Positions 5,386 to 7,795 of a DNA stretch of 7,795 nucleotides are shown piece after piece. Each line of letters starts with the position of its first letter. Position 1 is the stretch's first letter. Below the pieces are notes generated by a model. It saw only the letters and a program-made list of their open reading frames with translations. It did not search any database and was not told the DNA's origin. The DNA is from CAUUCF01 sp963543695 (GTDB taxonomy: Bacteria; Pseudomonadota; Gammaproteobacteria; UBA9339): NCBI GenBank assembly GCA_963543695.1, contig CAUUCF010000017.1, forward strand, positions 1 to 7,795, read 5' to 3'. A program made the translations under genes and the position numbers.

Positions 5386-6360
5386 TTACTTGAGATATTG
5401 ATGCAAAAAATCAACTATTTGTTCAAAAGGAATTATTTCCTTACGATCGTATAAATCAGTATGGGTAGCACCGGGGATACTCATAAATTTTTTATTTGTT
5501 CCCGTTAATTTTTCAAAAGCCTCTTTTCCCATATAATAACTATGCGCTTTCTCTCCGTGAATTACCATGACTGCGTTCCTAATTTCGTGAGCGTAAGCTA
5601 ATAAAGGAGCATTCATGATTGGCAGGATTCCAACGACGTTCCAGCCTTCGTTAGAATTAAGCGATCTCTTATGATATCCCCGTTTTGTTTTATAATAATC
5701 ATAATAATCTTTCACGAAAGCAGGAGCATCCACTGGTAACGGATCAACAACGCCTCCGGCTCTTACGTAACTACCGTTTCGATAATCGAGAGTACGCTGG
5801 CGATTAAAAGCCATTTTCTGACGATACCGCGCTGCTTCGTTATCTTCCGTATCAAAATAACCCTTCGCCACAATACGCGACATATCGTACATCGTCACCG
5901 CCACAGTAGCCTTGATTCGAGTATCTAAAGCCGCCGTATTCAACGCCATTCCTCCCCAACCACATATACCAATGATTCCAATTTTTTCTGGTTCCACGTC
6001 CTCTTGTACCGTTAAAAAATCTACCGCCGCTTGAAAATCCTCGGTAGAAAAATCACTAGAAGCCATGTATCTTCTATTACAAGGACCACTTTCTCCGGTA
6101 AAAGAAGGATCAAACGCAATAGTCAAAAATCCTTTTGACGCTATTTCTTGAGCATATAAACCCGATGCCTGCTCCTTTACCGCTCCAAAAGGTCCGCAAA
6201 TCGCTATTGCCGGCAACTTTCCTTTTTTCTCTTTAGGAACATACAAATCCGCCGCTAACGTTATCCCAAAGCGATTTTCAAACGTTACCTTTCGATGCTT
6301 GACTTGATCGTTTTTTAAAAACGTTTTATCCCACTCTGTCCCCAAATTTAACGTATCCAT
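5386..6360 (-). CDS. Alpha/beta hydrolase, YcjY-like, with cysteine nucleophile
   Basis: A 324-residue protein from the ATG at 6360, chosen because AGGAG lies 5 bases upstream and related proteins start close to the GTEWDKTF motif (residues 7-14). The frame is open to an ATG at 6450 inside the flavodoxin gene, but no good ribosome site supports that start. The fold is an alpha/beta hydrolase: strand PAIAICGPFG (50-59), nucleophile elbow GICGWGG (131-137) with Cys133 in place of the usual serine, and a final histidine in GATHTD (His300). An acidic partner may be Glu270 in HGEK. The cysteine elbow is shared, as I recall, by many YcjY-like relatives and resembles dienelactone hydrolase, so it is probably functional. 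The substrate is unknown. It lies 52 bases after the flavodoxin gene and is probably co-transcribed with it. No signal peptide; cytoplasmic. Confidence 0.85.
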   Translation of the reverse strand: MDTLNLGTEWDKTFLKNDQVKHRKVTFENRFGITLAADLYVPKEKKGKLPAIAICGPFGAVKEQASGLYAQEIASKGFLTIAFDPSFTGESGPCNRRYMASSDFSTEDFQAAVDFLTVQEDVEPEKIGIIGICGWGGMALNTAALDTRIKATVAVTMYDMSRIVAKGYFDTEDNEAARYRQKMAFNRQRTLDYRNGSYVRAGGVVDPLPVDAPAFVKDYYDYYKTKRGYHKRSLNSNEGWNVVGILPIMNAPLLAYAHEIRNAVMVIHGEKAHSYYMGKEAFEKLTGTNKKFMSIPGATHTDLYDRKEIIPFEQIVDFLHQYLK

Positions 6361-6365
6361 TTTAG

Positions 6366-6370
6366 CTCCT
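6366..6370 (-). promoter_or_regulatory. Ribosome binding site deciding the hydrolase start
   Basis: AGGAG on the minus strand ends 5 bases before the ATG at 6360. It supports this start over the in-frame ATGs at 6399 and 6450, which have no comparable site. Confidence 0.7.
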
Positions 6371-6412
6371 ATTAATTTTTCTACCAATTGTTCGACCATA
6401 CCCAACACGCGT

Positions 6413-6886
6413 TTAAAACTGTGCAGCCCAATTTTTGAGTTCCGTAGCATTCACCTGGCTAGCAAACCTTTTCCCCTCTACTAACTTAGCGCCTTGACAG
6501 GAAGGTTTTAATTCAGCATTCGTATTACCCATCCCACTTCCTCCTGAAGTGGCAAAAGGAACGATCGTTTTTCCCGTCCAATCGTATTGTTCTAAAAAGG
6601 TATTAATGATCGTAGGAGCAACGTACCACCAAATCGGAAAACCGACGTAAATGGTTTCGTACTGCGCTATCTGCGCTACTTGATTAGCAATCGCCGGACG
6701 AAAACGTTTATCCCGCATTTCAACGCTACTCCTACTCTTCGTATCGTTCCAATCTAAATCGGCTTCTGTATATTTTGCTACCGGAATAATTTCGTGCAAA
6801 TCTCCTTCGATCGCAGTTGCTAATTTCTTCGCAACGCCTGCAGTAACGCCACTCGCACTAAAATACGCTACTAATTTTTTACCCAT
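6413..6886 (-). CDS. Flavodoxin-like FMN protein
   Basis: A 157-residue protein of the short-chain flavodoxin fold, probably an FMN-binding electron carrier or NAD(P)H-linked reductase subunit in the cytoplasm. Strand LVAYFSASGVT (5-15) carries the phosphate-binding loop SASGVT. The motif VGFPIWWYVAP (81-91) supplies aromatic residues next to the flavin, and TSGGSGMGNT (113-122) is the third FMN loop. The length matches small single-domain flavodoxins, which often sit beside alpha/beta hydrolases, cupins and aldo-keto reductases in accessory clusters. A purine-rich GGAGAGG lies about 9 bases upstream of the ATG. The hydrolase gene follows after 52 bases. The redox partner is unknown. Confidence 0.88.
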   Translation of the reverse strand: MGKKLVAYFSASGVTAGVAKKLATAIEGDLHEIIPVAKYTEADLDWNDTKSRSSVEMRDKRFRPAIANQVAQIAQYETIYVGFPIWWYVAPTIINTFLEQYDWTGKTIVPFATSGGSGMGNTNAELKPSCQGAKLVEGKRFASQVNATELKNWAAQF

Positions 6887-7318
6887 CTACTTTTACCTCT
6901 CCTTTATTTTACTTATCTAATCCCTTATTTCATAAAGAATTATTTATATAGATCTACGCTCTTACAAAAAAATGCATTCCAATAAAACGTCTTCTTCTGC
7001 TTCATACTTAACCTGTTAGACCTTTCATGCCCCTGTTGATCGATTTTAAACGGTTTTTACTTAAAAAGGTAAAATCCTCTACTTTAAAAATCGCTGTTTC
7101 CAATTAAACTCTCGTCCTTCTACGATCCTGCTTTAAACCATTTCGTAATTTCCAACAAGCCTACTATTTTAACTACCGTTAGTCTTTCTTTGGTCTTTTA
7201 TTTTGTCAGAATTATTTATGTTACCATCACGCATTAACTTTAATCAACGACCTACCGTCCGTCTTTGAAAGTTACGCGTTCATGGTTTAATTTGATACGT
7301 TTTTTACCAGTTCATATT
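6887..7318. other. Intergenic region with no recognisable gene
   Basis: No convincing coding frame or RNA gene is seen on either strand. An imperfect hairpin (GGTTTTTAC 7052-7060 with GTAAAATCC 7069-7077, one mismatch) is present without a T-tract. A TATAAA on the minus strand at 6948-6943 could be the -10 box for the flavodoxin gene, but no good -35 box accompanies it. The length suggests decayed sequence between the cupin-like gene and the flavodoxin gene. Confidence 0.5.
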
Positions 7319-7516
7319 TTAGGCCGGTATTTCTGCATCTTGTGCGGAAAACGCTTCCAACGAATTTGCTTTAACTTGGATACAAAGGTATTCAAAAGCC
7401 GAGTCAGCCGCTGCTCCAAATCTCCTTAAAGCCGCTGGTGCTACACGGAGGCAATCTCCTGCTACCAACTCAATCGTCTTTCCATCAATCACATTGATTT
7501 TAATAACGTCGCTCAT
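7319..7516 (-). CDS. Short cupin-like protein, possibly an N-terminally truncated remnant
   Basis: A 65-residue protein. GDCLRVAPAALRRF (residues 20-33) followed by AADSAFEYLCIQVKANSLEAF resembles the second conserved motif and closing strands of small single-domain cupins. The first cupin motif, with its metal-binding histidines and glutamate, is missing, and no such sequence is encoded upstream. Typical relatives are about 100-120 residues, so roughly half of the barrel is absent. Even so, the ATG has an AAGAGG site at 8-base spacing and the frame is intact, so it may be expressed. It lies about 140 bases after the tRNA-Trp gene and could be read from the tuf-tRNA transcript. Without the metal site, enzymatic activity is doubtful. 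It may be a relic belonging with the flavodoxin and hydrolase genes, or a small binding protein. Confidence 0.6.
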   Translation of the reverse strand: MSDVIKINVIDGKTIELVAGDCLRVAPAALRRFGAAADSAFEYLCIQVKANSLEAFSAQDAEIPA

Positions 7517-7534
7517 TGTTCCAACCTCTTCTAA

Positions 7535-7560
7535 AATAAACTTCTTTAATAAACTTCTTT
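7535..7560. repeat. Two perfect 13-bp tandem repeats
   Basis: AATAAACTTCTTT occurs twice in a row (7535-7547 and 7548-7560), just upstream of the ribosome binding site of the cupin-like gene. It may be polymerase slippage or a paired protein-binding site in its leader. Confidence 0.75.
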
Positions 7561-7657
7561 ACTCCTAACCCTTAAATACAAAATTCACTATTTCAAACTA
7601 CTTTTTTTAAAGTATCCCAAAATTTACTAGTTTTCCCGTAATTTTTGATCTGCCTTT

Positions 7658-7733
7658 TGGCAGGTCAGGAGGGAATCGAACCCCCAACCTACGGTTTTGG
7701 AGACCGTTGCTCTACCGATTGAGCTACTGACCT
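7658..7733 (-). tRNA. trnW: tRNA-Trp (anticodon CCA)
   Basis: A 76-nt cloverleaf on the minus strand. The acceptor stem AGGTCAG pairs with CTGACCT and is followed by G and an encoded CCA end. The anticodon arm is ACGGT-CTCCAAA-ACCGT, giving anticodon CCA, which reads UGG (Trp). The D-arm is AGCTCAATCGGTAGAGC, and the T-arm contains GGTTCGATTCC. It begins 14 bases after the tuf stop codon and is surely co-transcribed with tuf, an arrangement known in several Gammaproteobacteria. A CTGCC-TTTT-GGCAG dyad (7650-7663) overlaps its 3' end. Confidence 0.98.
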
Positions 7734-7747
7734 AACTCACAATTACC

Positions 7748-7795
7748 CTATTCGATAATTTTAGTAACGACCCCAGCACCTACCGTGTGACCTCC
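7748..7795 (-). CDS. tuf: Elongation factor Tu, C-terminal end (gene runs off the window)
   Basis: The last 15 codons and the TAG stop are present: GGHTVGAGVVTKIIE, the conserved C-terminus of EF-Tu, the GTPase that carries aminoacyl-tRNA to the ribosome. The close match to gammaproteobacterial EF-Tu ends (GGRTVGAGVV...) supports the assignment even for so short a piece; histidine replaces the common arginine. tRNA-Trp follows after 14 bases. Confidence 0.93.
   Translation of the reverse strand, partial: GGHTVGAGVVTKIIE

Noticed and set aside
6361..6450. Longer hydrolase starting at the ATG at 6450 inside the flavodoxin gene
   Set aside because: The added 30 residues lack similarity to the family, and the AGGAG site supports the ATG at 6360.
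7650..7663. CTGCC-TTTT-GGCAG dyad as a terminator after the tRNA
   Set aside because: It overlaps the tRNA 3' end and no T-tract follows on the minus strand.

Overview
The window is AT-rich bacterial chromosome, and every recognisable gene lies on the minus strand. The right edge holds the last 15 codons of elongation factor Tu (tuf), followed by a tRNA-Trp gene. The largest gene encodes a full-length DotA/TraY-family inner-membrane protein of a Dot/Icm-type (type IVB) secretion system. Together these point to a gammaproteobacterium of the order Legionellales (Legionella, Coxiella, Rickettsiella and relatives), probably host-associated. That placement is inferred from gene content, not from a database match.

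Right part (about 5386-7795): tuf end, tRNA-Trp, then a short cupin-like gene, a flavodoxin-like gene and an alpha/beta hydrolase with a cysteine nucleophile. In many Gammaproteobacteria secE-nusG follows tuf and the tRNA; here it does not. Cupin, flavodoxin and hydrolase genes look like a small accessory metabolic set placed downstream of the tRNA. The hydrolase reading frame overlaps the flavodoxin gene, but a strong AGGAG site places its start 52 bases beyond the flavodoxin stop. The 432 bases between flavodoxin and cupin hold no gene I can recognise.

Middle (about 4783-5385): a plus-strand promoter-like sequence, a small hairpin and a strong intrinsic terminator outline a candidate small RNA of about 114 nt, divergent from dotA. 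The dotA promoter appears to contain a perfect 15-bp dyad between its -35 and -10 boxes and to give an almost leaderless message.

Core (about 925-4782): dotA, then, overlapping its stop codon, a gene for a 131-residue protein. This protein starts with a 15-residue double-glycine leader closely resembling the microcin V (colicin V) leader. The mature part has glycine-rich hydrophobic segments and seven cysteines. Immediately after its stop codon come broken duplicates: a C-terminal slice of dotA fused to the cysteine-rich half of the small protein, then a slice of an internal dotA region. The small-protein copy is nearly identical to its source (1 mismatch in 206 bases). The dotA slices differ mostly by silent changes, so they derive from an older, once-functional second dotA. 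A nested inverted repeat sits at the far edge of the duplicated block.

Left part (1-924): hairpins and a probable bidirectional terminator separate the dotA locus from a 5' partial gene for an AAA-ATPase-like protein that runs off the window. The most unusual system here is the translational coupling of a type IVB secretion component to a microcin-type leader peptide gene, with decayed and recombined copies behind it.
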